Position numbers and translations under genes: made by a program. 64,000 bases of DNA from contig DASRPD010000052.1 in NCBI GenBank assembly GCA_035646535.1, forward strand, positions 1 through 64,000. The letters run 5' to 3'. Position 1 is the first letter of the stretch, and each line of letters begins with the position of its first letter. The notes beneath the pieces were generated by a model, which was not told the DNA's origin, did no database searches, and saw nothing but the letters and a program-made list of their open reading frames with translations. The stretch comes from DASRPD01 sp035646535. GTDB taxonomy: Bacteria; Actinomycetota; Acidimicrobiia; IMCC26256; JANYLB01. Positions 42,625-51,156 of this stretch are shown piece after piece.

Positions 42625-43974
42625 TCAGCGCGCGTGGCGTCTGAACAACGTGATCTGCGGGAGCAGACCCTCCCGCAGCTGCGGATCGGTGACGCCCAGG
42701 TCCTCTTCGGGGGCGAGGCACAGCACTCCGACCTTGCCCTCGGCGAGGTTGCGGTGCACCTGGTAGGCGGCCTCGCCGGTCTCGGCCAACGTGTACGTGC
42801 GTGACAACGTCGGATGGATCTTGCCTTCGCTCACGAGACGGTTCGCCTCCCACGCCTCGCGGTAGTTGGCGAAGTGACAGCCCTTCAGCGTCTTGAGGTT
42901 CATCCAGAGGTACCGGTTGTCGTACTCGATCATGAAGCCGCTCGTCGCCGCGCAGGTGATGATCATCCCGCCGCGTTTGGCCACGAACACCGACGCACCC
43001 ATCGTGGCGCGCCCCGGGTGCTCGAAGACGATGTCGGGGTCGGTGCCGGTGAGCTCGCGGATCTTCTTGCCGAGACGGCGCCACTCGGACGGGTCCTGCT
43101 CGCCGGCGTCGTTCCAGAACGCGTAGCCCTCGGCCCGGCGGTCGATGACGTGTTCGACGCCCATGTCGTGGAGGAGCGCGGCACGCTCGGGCGACGACAC
43201 GACGCCCACCGGGGTGCCGCCGCCGTTGAGCACGTACTGACACGCGTACGCACCGATGCCACCGGTGGCTCCCCATACGAGCACGGTCTGGCCCTGGGTC
43301 ATCTGCGAGCCGTTCGGGCTCACGATCATGCGGTAGCTCGTGGACCCGCAGAGCGCGTTGACCGCGGCCTCTTCCCACGTCAGGTGAGCGGGCTTTCCCA
43401 TGAGCTGGTTGGCCTTCACCACCGCGATCTCGGCGAGCCCACCGAAGTTGGTCTCGAAGCCCCAGATGCGCTGATTGGCGGTGAGCATCGAGTCGTCGTG
43501 CGCGCTCGGGTCCTGGTCGTCGACGTAGTTGCAGTGGGCGGTGACCGCGTCACCCGGCTTCCAGTTCCGCACCGCCGAGCCGGTTCGCAGCACGACTCCG
43601 GACGCGTCGCTGCCCATCACGTGGAACGGCTGGTCGTGGCGCGCGCCCCACACGCTCTCCTTGCCGAGCTTCTTCAGGAAGGCGAACGTCGGCAGGGGTT
43701 CGAAGATCGACGTCCAGACGGTGTTGAAGTTGATCGAGCTGGCCATCACCGCGACGTAGGCCTCGTCGGGTGCGAGCTCGGGGAGGGGGAACTCCTCGAT
43801 GTGAGTGGACCGGCGCGGGTCCTTCTCCTCGGAGGCCAGCCCGGCGAACATGTCCTGCTCGTCGGCTCGCACGAGTGCGCCCCGCACGGTGGCGGGGATC
43901 TCGAGCCCGCCGATGACGTCGGCGGGGGCGCCGTCGATGATGGCGGCACGGATGGCGTCGATCGCGTTGGTCAT
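42625..43974 (-). CDS. ccr: crotonyl-CoA carboxylase/reductase
   Basis: 449 residues from ATG 43974, the length of Streptomyces Ccr. MDR-family enzyme with the Ccr-specific N-terminus (HIEEFPLPELAPDEAYVAVMA), SSINFNTVWTSIFEPLPTF, NADPH loop VWGATGGIGAYA and FEHPGRATMG, one of the CO2-pocket blocks. It reductively carboxylates crotonyl-CoA to ethylmalonyl-CoA, the marker reaction of the ethylmalonyl-CoA pathway. No clear ribosome-binding site. Divergent from a thiolase; epimerase follows. Confidence 0.95.
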   Translation of the reverse strand: MTNAIDAIRAAIIDGAPADVIGGLEIPATVRGALVRADEQDMFAGLASEEKDPRRSTHIEEFPLPELAPDEAYVAVMASSINFNTVWTSIFEPLPTFAFLKKLGKESVWGARHDQPFHVMGSDASGVVLRTGSAVRNWKPGDAVTAHCNYVDDQDPSAHDDSMLTANQRIWGFETNFGGLAEIAVVKANQLMGKPAHLTWEEAAVNALCGSTSYRMIVSPNGSQMTQGQTVLVWGATGGIGAYACQYVLNGGGTPVGVVSSPERAALLHDMGVEHVIDRRAEGYAFWNDAGEQDPSEWRRLGKKIRELTGTDPDIVFEHPGRATMGASVFVAKRGGMIITCAATSGFMIEYDNRYLWMNLKTLKGCHFANYREAWEANRLVSEGKIHPTLSRTYTLAETGEAAYQVHRNLAEGKVGVLCLAPEEDLGVTDPQLREGLLPQITLFRRHAR

Positions 43975-44047
43975 GACCGAGAACGTATCGGCTCGCCACG
44001 CCCCTGATCCGAGCCGGCCTCCTGGACGCCGCCGGTCGGGGCGCGGG

Positions 44048-44053
44048 TACGAT
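44048..44053 (+). promoter_or_regulatory. candidate -10 box for thiolase
   Basis: TACGAT in the ccr/thiolase divergent region. The leader contains a small hairpin TCCCG/CGGGA before the ribosome-binding site. Confidence 0.3.
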
Positions 44054-44111
44054 CCACGAAGTGACCTCCCGGTGACAACGGGAAGCCCGGACCGCGACCA
44101 AGGGGGCACGT

Positions 44112-45296
44112 ATGCCTGGTTCTGTCATCGTCTCGTCGGCTCGCACACCCATCGGCAAGCTCTCCGGCGCGCTGGCGTCGTTCAGCGCCATGGACCTCGG
44201 CGGTTTCGCCATCAAGGCCGCGTTGGAGCGGGCCGGTGTCGCGCCCGACCAGGTCGACTCCGTGCTCATGGGCCACGTGCTTCAGGCCGGCCAGGGCCAG
44301 ATCACCGCGCGCCAGGCGGCGGAGAAGGCCGGCATCCCCCTGAGCGTCCCCGCGATGACGATCAACAAGGTGTGTCTGAGCGGCATCAACGCGATCTACC
44401 TCGCCGACCAGATGATCCAGGCGGGCGACGCCGACGTGGTGGTCGCCGGCGGCATGGAGTCCATGACCTCGGCGCCGTACCTGCTCCCCAAGGCCCGCGC
44501 CGGCTATCGGATGGGCAACGGAGAGTTGGTCGACTCGCTCATCCACGATGGCCTCTGGTGCGCGTTCGACGCGGTCCACATGGGCACGGGCACCGAGCGC
44601 TACACCGCCGACACCGGCACCATCACCCGAGCAATGCAGGACGAGCTCGCGGCGAACAGCCACGAGCGCGCCGCGGCGGCCACCAAGGACGGACGGCTCG
44701 CCACCGAGATCGTCCCGGTTGCGGTGCCCCAGCGCAAGGGTGACCCGGTCCTGGTGGAGACCGACGAGGGAGTGCGACCGGGCACGAGCGTGGAGTCGCT
44801 CGGCAAGCTCCGGCCCGCGTTCACCAAGGACGGGACCATCACCGCAGCCAATGCGTCCCAGATCTCCGACGGCGCCGCCGCGGTCATCGTCACGAGCAAG
44901 GAACGGGCCGACGCGCTCGGCCTCAGCCCGATCGCCGAGCTCGTCGGGTTCGGCATGGTCGCCGGGCCCGACCCGTCGCTGCTCACCCAGCCGTCCCGCG
45001 CCATCAGAGCCGCGCTCGACAAGTCCGGGCTGGCCGTATCTGATATCGACCTGTTCGAGCTCAACGAGGCGTTCGCGGCCGTCGGGATCGCCTCCATGCA
45101 GGACCTCGGGATCAGCGACGACATCGTCAACGTGAACGGCGGGGCGATCGCACTCGGACACCCGGTCGGCATGTCGGGCACCCGTGTCGTCGCCACCGTG
45201 ATCAACGAGCTCGCCCGCCGCGGTGGCGGGCTCGGCGCGGCCGCGCTCTGCGGCGGTGGCGGCCAGGGCGAGGCCGCGCTCGTGCGCTCCCTGTAG
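44112..45296 (+). CDS. acetyl-CoA C-acetyltransferase (thiolase)
   Basis: 394 residues, ATG after AAGGGGG. Thiolase triad: Cys88 in NKVCLSGINA, His in NGGAIALGHPVGMSGTR, Cys in LCGGGGQGEA near the C-terminus. Condenses two acetyl-CoA to acetoacetyl-CoA or runs in reverse. Divergent from ccr, so probably the entry enzyme (PhaA role) of the ethylmalonyl-CoA pathway here. Confidence 0.94.
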   Translation: MPGSVIVSSARTPIGKLSGALASFSAMDLGGFAIKAALERAGVAPDQVDSVLMGHVLQAGQGQITARQAAEKAGIPLSVPAMTINKVCLSGINAIYLADQMIQAGDADVVVAGGMESMTSAPYLLPKARAGYRMGNGELVDSLIHDGLWCAFDAVHMGTGTERYTADTGTITRAMQDELAANSHERAAAATKDGRLATEIVPVAVPQRKGDPVLVETDEGVRPGTSVESLGKLRPAFTKDGTITAANASQISDGAAAVIVTSKERADALGLSPIAELVGFGMVAGPDPSLLTQPSRAIRAALDKSGLAVSDIDLFELNEAFAAVGIASMQDLGISDDIVNVNGGAIALGHPVGMSGTRVVATVINELARRGGGLGAAALCGGGGQGEAALVRSL

Positions 45297-45399
45297 CTCC
45301 GATCGGTCACCCCATGAGCTGCGAACACTTGCTCTCGCCACGCCGGTGAGCTACTCCGGTACTGTGCTCGTATCAATCAGCCGATAGGGAGCGTCACAG

Positions 45400-45864
45400 A
45401 TGTCGCAAATGCCGTCCTCCACCCCCAGCGGGTCCTCCGCCAAACGGAACCCCACACCAGCCGAGATCGTCACCATGGCCGGAGGCGGTGTCGCGCTCAT
45501 CTTCTCCTTCCTCCCCTTCTGGACGATCTCGTTCCGAGGCCTCGGCAGTAGCAACACGAGCGCGTGGGGTTCGGGGGCCTTTCCGGTCGCGACGCTCATC
45601 GCGCTGTTCGCCCTCGTGGCGGGCGCCCTGGCCGCGCTCGACGTCTTCGGCGTGAGCCTGCCCGAGCGGTTGCTCTCGTTCACCAAGACCCAGCTGATCC
45701 TGGTCTTCGGCTGCTTCGCCACGCTGCTCGCACTCGCGTTCCTGATCCAGGACCGTGGCGGTGCCAGCCTGGGGTTCGGCTACTACTTCATGCTCCTCGG
45801 TTCGATCGCCGTGCTTGTCGGCGGGGTCATGCTCTTCATGGCCGACGACGCCGCCAAGGGCTGA
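45400..45864 (+). CDS. four-helix membrane protein of unknown function
   Basis: 154 residues; a Ser/Pro-rich N-terminus (about 20), then four hydrophobic helices (near residues 24-44, 62-84, 100-120, 127-150). GGGVALIFSFLPFW and IALFALVAGALAALDVFG are representative. I recognise no family with certainty. It stands alone on the plus strand with a ribosome-binding site GGGAG. A remnant of another membrane gene lies beyond it on the other strand. Confidence 0.75.
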   Translation: MSQMPSSTPSGSSAKRNPTPAEIVTMAGGGVALIFSFLPFWTISFRGLGSSNTSAWGSGAFPVATLIALFALVAGALAALDVFGVSLPERLLSFTKTQLILVFGCFATLLALAFLIQDRGGASLGFGYYFMLLGSIAVLVGGVMLFMADDAAKG

Positions 45865-45954
45865 GCCGAGCCCAATCGAGCAGCCTGATCCCGCTCCGCG
45901 GGCAGGTCATACCGTGCAGCGCCCGCGGACGGTCGATCCTTGCCCGGGAGCCTG

Positions 45955-46046
45955 GTGGCGGTCGCCATCCCCTGTCCACCCTGGGACGATCCGGCCTCGC
46001 TGATCTGCTTCCGGGCGATCACTCCGACCACGATGGCCGCCACTGC
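45955..46046 (-). pseudogene. remnant of a DUF4190-type membrane gene
   Basis: Minus-strand translation contains AVAAIVVGVIARKQISEAG, then SSQGGQGMATA, which looks like the conserved loop between the two helices of DUF4190 proteins. Neither the first helix nor the second can be followed in any frame, so only about 30 codons of similarity remain. The rest of the 45865-46073 gap shows nothing else. Confidence 0.5.
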
Positions 46047-46073
46047 GAGCTCGAAGCACGGGCCGGCCGGGTC

Positions 46074-46550
46074 CTACGCGCGGGCACCCATCGACTGCGC
46101 CTGCGCGACCTGGTAGCGCACCTGGGCGACGTGGTCGGCGGAGGAGACGGGGATCTGAGTCGCGTGGTACAGGCCTTCGGCCTGCACCGTCACCTCAACG
46201 TACCCGCGCGTCTTGGTCTCCTTGACGAGCAGGAAAAACAGACCGATGAGGCACAGCAGCGCGAACAGGATGGCCAGGATGATGGCCCACGCTGGAATCT
46301 TTTGTTCGGTGGTCGACATGTCGCGAGCGATCCACTGCGAACCGTGCAGCGGCGCGGTGCCGTTGGGCGTGACAACCCAATGCGGGCTGACCCCGATGTC
46401 ACCGATCGTGAGGATGATCTGCTCAGCCGAATCGGCGGGCGACACGCCCGGGACCGGCAACACGTCATCAGAGGAAACCGTGAGGCGGGCGGGGTCAGCG
46501 GGCGGGGTCAGCGGCTGGTCTCCACCGACCGGGGGTTCGTTGGTGGACAT
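46074..46550 (-). CDS. single-span membrane protein of unknown function
   Basis: 158 residues. A Pro-rich N-terminal half with a small beta-like part (ILTIGDIGVSPHWVVTPNGTAP), one membrane helix at about 86-108 (AWAIILAILFALLCLIGLFF), and a C-terminal soluble part. No family recognised; similar proteins occur next to DUF4190-type genes in actinobacteria, consistent with the remnant just downstream. Confidence 0.7.
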   Translation of the reverse strand: MSTNEPPVGGDQPLTPPADPARLTVSSDDVLPVPGVSPADSAEQIILTIGDIGVSPHWVVTPNGTAPLHGSQWIARDMSTTEQKIPAWAIILAILFALLCLIGLFFLLVKETKTRGYVEVTVQAEGLYHATQIPVSSADHVAQVRYQVAQAQSMGARA

Positions 46551-46870
46551 CGTGTTTTCCCTCTCTGCCCCGGAGACACCTGGCCGGTGCGAGGCAACCT
46601 AACGATGGGCGACACCGGACCGCAAGAGTCCCGCGTTCGACTGAAGATGAAGGCTGCGAACGACTGCCCAACGCGCTGAAGCGAGCCTCGAGTCCACGTC
46701 GAGCGAGCAAGCTCTGCGAACCCACCCAATCTCCGCGACCGGACTCAGCGCGTCGACAATGGGGCTCAAGCCAAACTACGCAACGGACGATCAAGCCCGA
46801 TATCCGCGAGATCGATCGGTCGCGCTTGTAGCGTCGCCGCCGCGAGTCATCGCGCGAAGGGAGCGCCTCC
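46551..46870. other. gene-free gap between divergent membrane genes
   Basis: 320 bases separating the minus-strand single-span protein from the plus-strand multi-pass protein. A TAGCGT hexamer at about 46829-46834 could be a -10 box for the latter, which has GGGAG before its ATG. No RNA gene, repeat or convincing small reading frame was found. Confidence 0.4.
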
Positions 46871-47575
46871 ATGTCACAGACCCCGCCTCCACCTCCACCT
46901 CCGGCGGCACCACCACCCCCGCCTGCGGGTCCTTCTCCGGGCGGTGCTTCCAACGCGCCGTTCAGCGTCGGTGACGCGGTCGGCTACGGCTGGAACGCCT
47001 ACTGGAAGAACGTCGGCCCGATGATCCTCATCGTGCTGGCAATCTGGGCGGTGAACCTGGTCTTCAGCCTGATCAGCTTGCCGTTCGACAACCAGTTCGT
47101 CCGCTTCTTCATCTCGCTTGTCGGCACCGTCGTCAGCCTCCTGCTCGCCCTGGGGCTGATCCGTGCCACCTTGGCGTTGACTCGCGGGGAGACGCCCGAG
47201 GTGTCGATGCTGTTCGAGACCGACAACTTCGGTCCCTACCTCGTCGCCGCGATCCTGTTCGGGATCGGCACGGTGATCGGCTTCGTCCTCTGCATCATCC
47301 CCGGGATCATCTTCCTCACGTTCTTCGGCTTCTACGGATTCGTCATCGTGGACCAGGACGAGAAGAGCCCGATCGCGGCCCTCACCCGGTCAAAGGACCT
47401 GGTCTCGGGCCACTTCGGCGCGGTGCTGGGATTGGCCGTCGTGCTCTTGCTCATCAACATCGTCGGTGCCCTGTTGTGCGGGGTCGGGCTGCTGTTCACG
47501 ATCGGGATCACTGCGATCGCGTGGGCGTACGCCTACCGGGCGCTGAGCGGCCAGTCGGTCGCGCCGGTGCAGTAA
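46871..47575 (+). CDS. multi-pass membrane protein with proline-rich N-terminus
   Basis: 234 residues. The first 28 residues are almost all Pro/Ala/Gly; the rest has five or six hydrophobic segments, e.g. MILIVLAIWAVNLVFSLISL and LLALGLIRATLALTRG. The GETPEVSMLFE and DEKSPIAALTRSKDLVSGHF blocks resemble glycerophosphodiester-phosphodiesterase membrane-domain/DUF975-type proteins. The Pro-rich cytosolic tail may bind partners. Followed after 21 bases by another small membrane protein. Confidence 0.8.
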   Translation: MSQTPPPPPPPAAPPPPPAGPSPGGASNAPFSVGDAVGYGWNAYWKNVGPMILIVLAIWAVNLVFSLISLPFDNQFVRFFISLVGTVVSLLLALGLIRATLALTRGETPEVSMLFETDNFGPYLVAAILFGIGTVIGFVLCIIPGIIFLTFFGFYGFVIVDQDEKSPIAALTRSKDLVSGHFGAVLGLAVVLLLINIVGALLCGVGLLFTIGITAIAWAYAYRALSGQSVAPVQ

Positions 47576-47596
47576 CGACACAAGGAGACCAGAACC

Positions 47597-47977
47597 AGGC
47601 ATCTACTCGGAGCCGAATCATCAGCCGGCCTCAGCGCGAGCTACGTCATCGTCCTGATCGCGGCGGCCGTCATCGGCATCATCGCGATGTGGGTTGTGTT
47701 CGCGAAGGCCGGTCAGCCGGGTTGGACCGCGATCATCCCGATCCTCAACACCCTGGTGCTGCTGAAGGTCGTGAAGCGGCCGTTGTGGCGGGTCCTGCTG
47801 CTGTTCATCCCGTGTGTGAACATCATCGTGCTCATCATGGTGATGAGGGACCTGTCCAAGGCGTTCGACCACGGTGTGGGGTTCACAGTGGGACTCGTGT
47901 TCTTGAACACGATCTTCATGCTGGTCCTGGCGTTCGGCCGGAGCCGCTACCAGCTCGAGCGCGAACCCATCTTTTAG
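47597..47977 (+). CDS. small membrane protein (DUF5684-like), start codon ATG to AGG
   Basis: The reading frame is open from 47576. An AAGGAG ribosome-binding site (47582-47587) is followed nine bases later by AGG at 47597 where ATG is expected. From there the product reads xHLLGAESSAGLSASYVIVL with a full first membrane helix, then WVVFAKAGQPGWTAIIPILN, the loop typical of DUF5684-like proteins, and three more helices, 126 residues. The first canonical start is ATG 47687, which would delete the first helix. Either a point mutation, a sequence error or a rare start. Confidence 0.6.
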   Translation, partial: RHLLGAESSAGLSASYVIVLIAAAVIGIIAMWVVFAKAGQPGWTAIIPILNTLVLLKVVKRPLWRVLLLFIPCVNIIVLIMVMRDLSKAFDHGVGFTVGLVFLNTIFMLVLAFGRSRYQLEREPIF

Positions 47978-48026
47978 AACAGCCACGCACGACCCGGCAG
48001 CAGCCGGCCACAAGACGCTCGTCGGT

Positions 48027-48052
48027 CGGCCGGGGGATTCGTCCCCCGGCCG
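48027..48052. terminator. strong bidirectional TTCG-loop terminator
   Basis: CGGCCGGGGGA (48027-48037), tetraloop TTCG, TCCCCCGGCCG (48042-48052): 11 perfect pairs, extended by G-U and G-C pairs. Lies between convergent genes. Confidence 0.8.
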
Positions 48053-48086
48053 GCTCGCGTCCGGCTCATTCGGTCGTCGACTGCGC

Positions 48087-48515
48087 TCAGGTGCCGGAGT
48101 AGAGCCAGTCGAATGGCGCCATCGACAGGTTGCGCACGACCCAGAAGCTGAGGAGCACCCCGAGTGCCACCAGCGTGACCGGCAGGCTCGGCGCGTAGGT
48201 GCGGATCGTTCGACCGCCGAAGGCGCGCGTCAGCCACGCGAAGGTGCCCCACAGGATGAAGGGGATCGCGACGAGGGCCAACACGTTGTAGCTCGCCGCC
48301 GCGAGCAGATCACCACGGAACAGCGCGTGGGCGGCCCGCGTGCCGCCGCAACCCGGACAGTCCAGCCCGGTGGCGGCCTTGAACGGACAGATCGTCGGCC
48401 CGTCGGTCGGATCCACGACCGCGACCGCGGCGCATCCGGCAGCCAGGAGCGCGCCGGCGAGCAGCGGAGCGTGGGTGGTTCGCCGAGCGCCGACGGCCGT
48501 CGCGGTGAGCACCAT
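48087..48515 (-). CDS. DUF2752 family membrane protein
   Basis: 142 residues, three or four membrane helices. The family marker CPGCGGTRA is present (TGLDCPGCGGTRAAHALFRG), preceded by CPFKAATG. DUF2752 proteins are small integral membrane proteins without a known role. Convergent with the DUF5684-like gene across a strong terminator and divergent from metY. Confidence 0.88.
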   Translation of the reverse strand: MVLTATAVGARRTTHAPLLAGALLAAGCAAVAVVDPTDGPTICPFKAATGLDCPGCGGTRAAHALFRGDLLAAASYNVLALVAIPFILWGTFAWLTRAFGGRTIRTYAPSLPVTLVALGVLLSFWVVRNLSMAPFDWLYSGT

Positions 48516-48637
48516 CGAGACTCATGCTAGGTGGCGCCGAGCCCGCCCGGACCACAGTCCTGCGAATGGGTTTGATCCCCTCGGGGAGACGCGTCACGCT
48601 ACGGCCTTCCGCGACACGAGCGAGAGGGAGCTTCCTG

Positions 48638-49936
48638 ATGGCCGACTGGGGTTTCGAGACCCGCCAGATCCACGCCGGTACCGAACCCGACCCGACCACC
48701 GGGGCGCGCGCGGTGCCGATCTACCAGACGACGTCGTACGTGTTCCGCGACACCGACCACGCCGCGGCGCTGTTCGGGCTGTCCGAGCTCGGCAACATCT
48801 ACACCCGGATCATGAACCCCACCCAGGCCGCGTTCGAGGACCGCGTCTGCGCACTGGAGGGCGGGGTGGGCGCGCTCGCCACGGCATCGGGCCAGGCCGC
48901 CCAGGCCATCGCGCTCATGAACCTCGCCGAGAACGGCGGCCACATCGTCTCGTCCACGTCGCTGTACGGCGGCACCTACAACCAGCTGCACTACACGTTC
49001 CCGAAGTTGGGCATCGAGGTCAGCTTCGTCGACCCCGACGACCTCGCCGGCTGGCGCACCGCCATTCGTCCCAACACCCGCGCCTTCTACGGTGAGACCA
49101 TCGGCAACCCCAAGGGCGACATCTTCGACTTCGAAGGTGTGAGCGCGATCGCGCACGACAACGGCATCCCGCTCGTGATCGACAACACGCTCGCGTCGCC
49201 GTACCTCTGCCAGCCGCTGCGGTGGGGAGTCGACATCGTGACGCACTCGGCGACGAAGTTCATCGGCGGCCACGGCACGTCGATCGGCGGGATCATCATC
49301 GACGGTGGGAAGTTCGACTACGTGGCCAGCGGCCGCTTCCCCGGATTCACCGAGCCCGACCCGAGCTATCACGGCCTGGTGTTCTCCGAGCTGCCGGAAC
49401 CGCTGCGGCCCGCGCAGTACATCCTGAAGGCGCGCCTGCAGTACCAGCGCGACATCGGCGCGGCGGTGTCACCGTTCAACGCGTTCCTGTTCCTCCAGGG
49501 GCTCGAGACGCTCAGCCTGCGCATGGAACGCCACTCGCAGAACGCCCGCGCCGTCGCGCAGTGGCTGGAGGCGCGAGACGAGGTGGAGTGGGTGGCGTAT
49601 CCGGGCCTTGCGTCGAGTCAGTGGCACGCACGCGCGCAGCACTATCTCCCCGACGGGCAGGGCGCGATCATCTCGTTCGGTGTCGAAGGCGGGCTCGACG
49701 CGGGTCGTCGATTCATCGAGGCGCTCGAGTTGCACAGCCACCTGGCCAATGTCGGCGATGTGCGCAGCCTCGCCATCCACCCGGCCACCACCACGCACCA
49801 ACAGCTGTCTCCCGAGGAGCAGGCCACGGCCGGCGTCGTGCCGGAGCTCGTCCGGCTGTCGGTCGGCATCGAGAGCCTGGACGACATCCTGGCGGACCTG
49901 GAGACCGGGTTTGGGGCCGCCAAGGGCGCCTCGTAG
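48638..49936 (+). CDS. metY: O-acetylhomoserine sulfhydrylase
   Basis: 432 residues from ATG 48638 with GAGAGGGAG upstream. PLP-dependent Cys/Met-metabolism fold: GFETRQIHAG, IYTRIMNPTQ, ASGQAAQAIALMN, and the Schiff-base Lys in THSATKFIGGHGTSIGG. The long C-terminal half with RFPGFTEPDPSYHGLVF separates MetY from MetB/MetZ. Makes homocysteine from O-acetylhomoserine and sulfide. Twenty bases before metX, the enzyme that makes its substrate. No SAM riboswitch recognised in the leader. Confidence 0.95.
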   Translation: MADWGFETRQIHAGTEPDPTTGARAVPIYQTTSYVFRDTDHAAALFGLSELGNIYTRIMNPTQAAFEDRVCALEGGVGALATASGQAAQAIALMNLAENGGHIVSSTSLYGGTYNQLHYTFPKLGIEVSFVDPDDLAGWRTAIRPNTRAFYGETIGNPKGDIFDFEGVSAIAHDNGIPLVIDNTLASPYLCQPLRWGVDIVTHSATKFIGGHGTSIGGIIIDGGKFDYVASGRFPGFTEPDPSYHGLVFSELPEPLRPAQYILKARLQYQRDIGAAVSPFNAFLFLQGLETLSLRMERHSQNARAVAQWLEARDEVEWVAYPGLASSQWHARAQHYLPDGQGAIISFGVEGGLDAGRRFIEALELHSHLANVGDVRSLAIHPATTTHQQLSPEEQATAGVVPELVRLSVGIESLDDILADLETGFGAAKGAS

Positions 49937-49956
49937 CGTCCTAACCTCCTGGGTTG

Positions 49957-51135
49957 GTGACAACACCCGCCGCACCCGACCCGATCCCGGTCACGGGCGC
50001 CCCGATCCCGGTCACGGGCGCCTGGACGCCCGGCGACCCTGTCGGCGCGCGCCGTTTCGTCACGGTGTTCGAATCCCGCCCGCACGTCCTCGAGACCGGC
50101 GGACGTCTCGCCGAGGTCACCGTCGCGTACGAGGCGTGGGGTGAGCTGAATCGCGAGCACACCAACGCCGTTCTCGTCCTCCACGCCCTCACCGGTGACA
50201 GCCACGCGGCCGGACCGACGGGCCCCGGGCATCCGTCGCCGGGTTGGTGGGACGAGATCATCGGCCCCGGCCGCGCGCTCGACACCGATCGCTTCTTCGT
50301 GGTCTGCCCGAACGTGCTCGGCAGCTGTCGGGGAACGACCGGGCCCGCATCGGCCGCCGACGACGGCCGACCGTACGGGTCGCGCTTTCCGGCCGTGACA
50401 ATCCGCGATCAGGTCGTCGCCGAGGCCGCGCTCGCCGAGAAGCTCGGGATCAGCCGTTGGGCGGCTGTCGTCGGCGGGTCCATGGGCGGGATGCGAGTCC
50501 TCGAGTGGTGCGTCGGCTTCCCCGAACGGGTCGGCGCCGCGGTCGTGATCGCGTGCGGGGCCAAGGCCACCGCCGAGGAGATCGCGCTCTGCTCGCTCCA
50601 GATCCGATCGATCCGCGCGGATCCGGGATTCCGCGGCGGCGACTACTACGACGCGGCGCCCGGTGAGGGACCGCATGCGGGCCTGTCGCTCGCGCGCGGC
50701 ATCGGCACGTTGAGCTATCGGTCGGAATGGGAGTTCGAGCAGCGGTTCGGCCGCGGCCACCAGGGCGACGAGGACCCGCTCACCGGCGGTCGCTACGCCA
50801 TCGAGAGCTACCTCGAGTACCACGGCGACAAGCTCACCCGCCGCTTCGACGCGAACAGCTACATCACATTGAGCAACGCCATGAACTTCCACGACGTCGG
50901 GCGTGGTCGTGGGGGTGTCGCCGCGGCGCTGGCGCGGGTGCGCAGCCCGGTCGCGCTGGCCGGCATCTCGTCGGACCACCTGTACCCGCTTCGGCTGCAA
51001 CACGAGCTGGCCGCGTTGCTGCCGACGAGCGGCGAGGTGACGGTGATCCAGTCCGTGAGCGGCCACGACGGGTTCCTCACCGAAACCGACGCCGTCGCCA
51101 AGGTCATCGGCGGAGCACTCACCGACGTCGGCTGA
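49957..51135 (+). CDS. metX: homoserine O-acetyltransferase
   Basis: 392 residues from GTG 49957 (TTG 49954 also in frame), no ribosome-binding site. Alpha/beta-hydrolase acyltransferase: HALTGDSHAAG, PNVLGSCRGTTGP, nucleophile elbow VVGGSMGGMRVLEW with Ser, ISSDHLYP with Asp, SGHDGFL with His. Transfers an acetyl (or succinyl) group to homoserine; fixed acyl choice cannot be read with confidence. The N-terminus contains PIPVTGA twice in tandem. Operon with metY. Confidence 0.95.
   Translation: MTTPAAPDPIPVTGAPIPVTGAWTPGDPVGARRFVTVFESRPHVLETGGRLAEVTVAYEAWGELNREHTNAVLVLHALTGDSHAAGPTGPGHPSPGWWDEIIGPGRALDTDRFFVVCPNVLGSCRGTTGPASAADDGRPYGSRFPAVTIRDQVVAEAALAEKLGISRWAAVVGGSMGGMRVLEWCVGFPERVGAAVVIACGAKATAEEIALCSLQIRSIRADPGFRGGDYYDAAPGEGPHAGLSLARGIGTLSYRSEWEFEQRFGRGHQGDEDPLTGGRYAIESYLEYHGDKLTRRFDANSYITLSNAMNFHDVGRGRGGVAAALARVRSPVALAGISSDHLYPLRLQHELAALLPTSGEVTVIQSVSGHDGFLTETDAVAKVIGGALTDVG
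49981..50022 (+). repeat. exact tandem 21-bp repeat in metX 5' end
   Basis: Two identical units (49981-50001 and 50002-50022) encode PIPVTGA twice in the disordered N-terminus of MetX. Confidence 0.85.
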
Positions 51136-51156
51136 ACGCGACCCGCCTCAGGGTCG

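Noticed and set aside
48516..48637. SAM or SAH riboswitch before metY
   Set aside because: The leader is only 122 bases and I could not find the conserved core of any SAM riboswitch class; just a small CCCC/GGGG hairpin is present.
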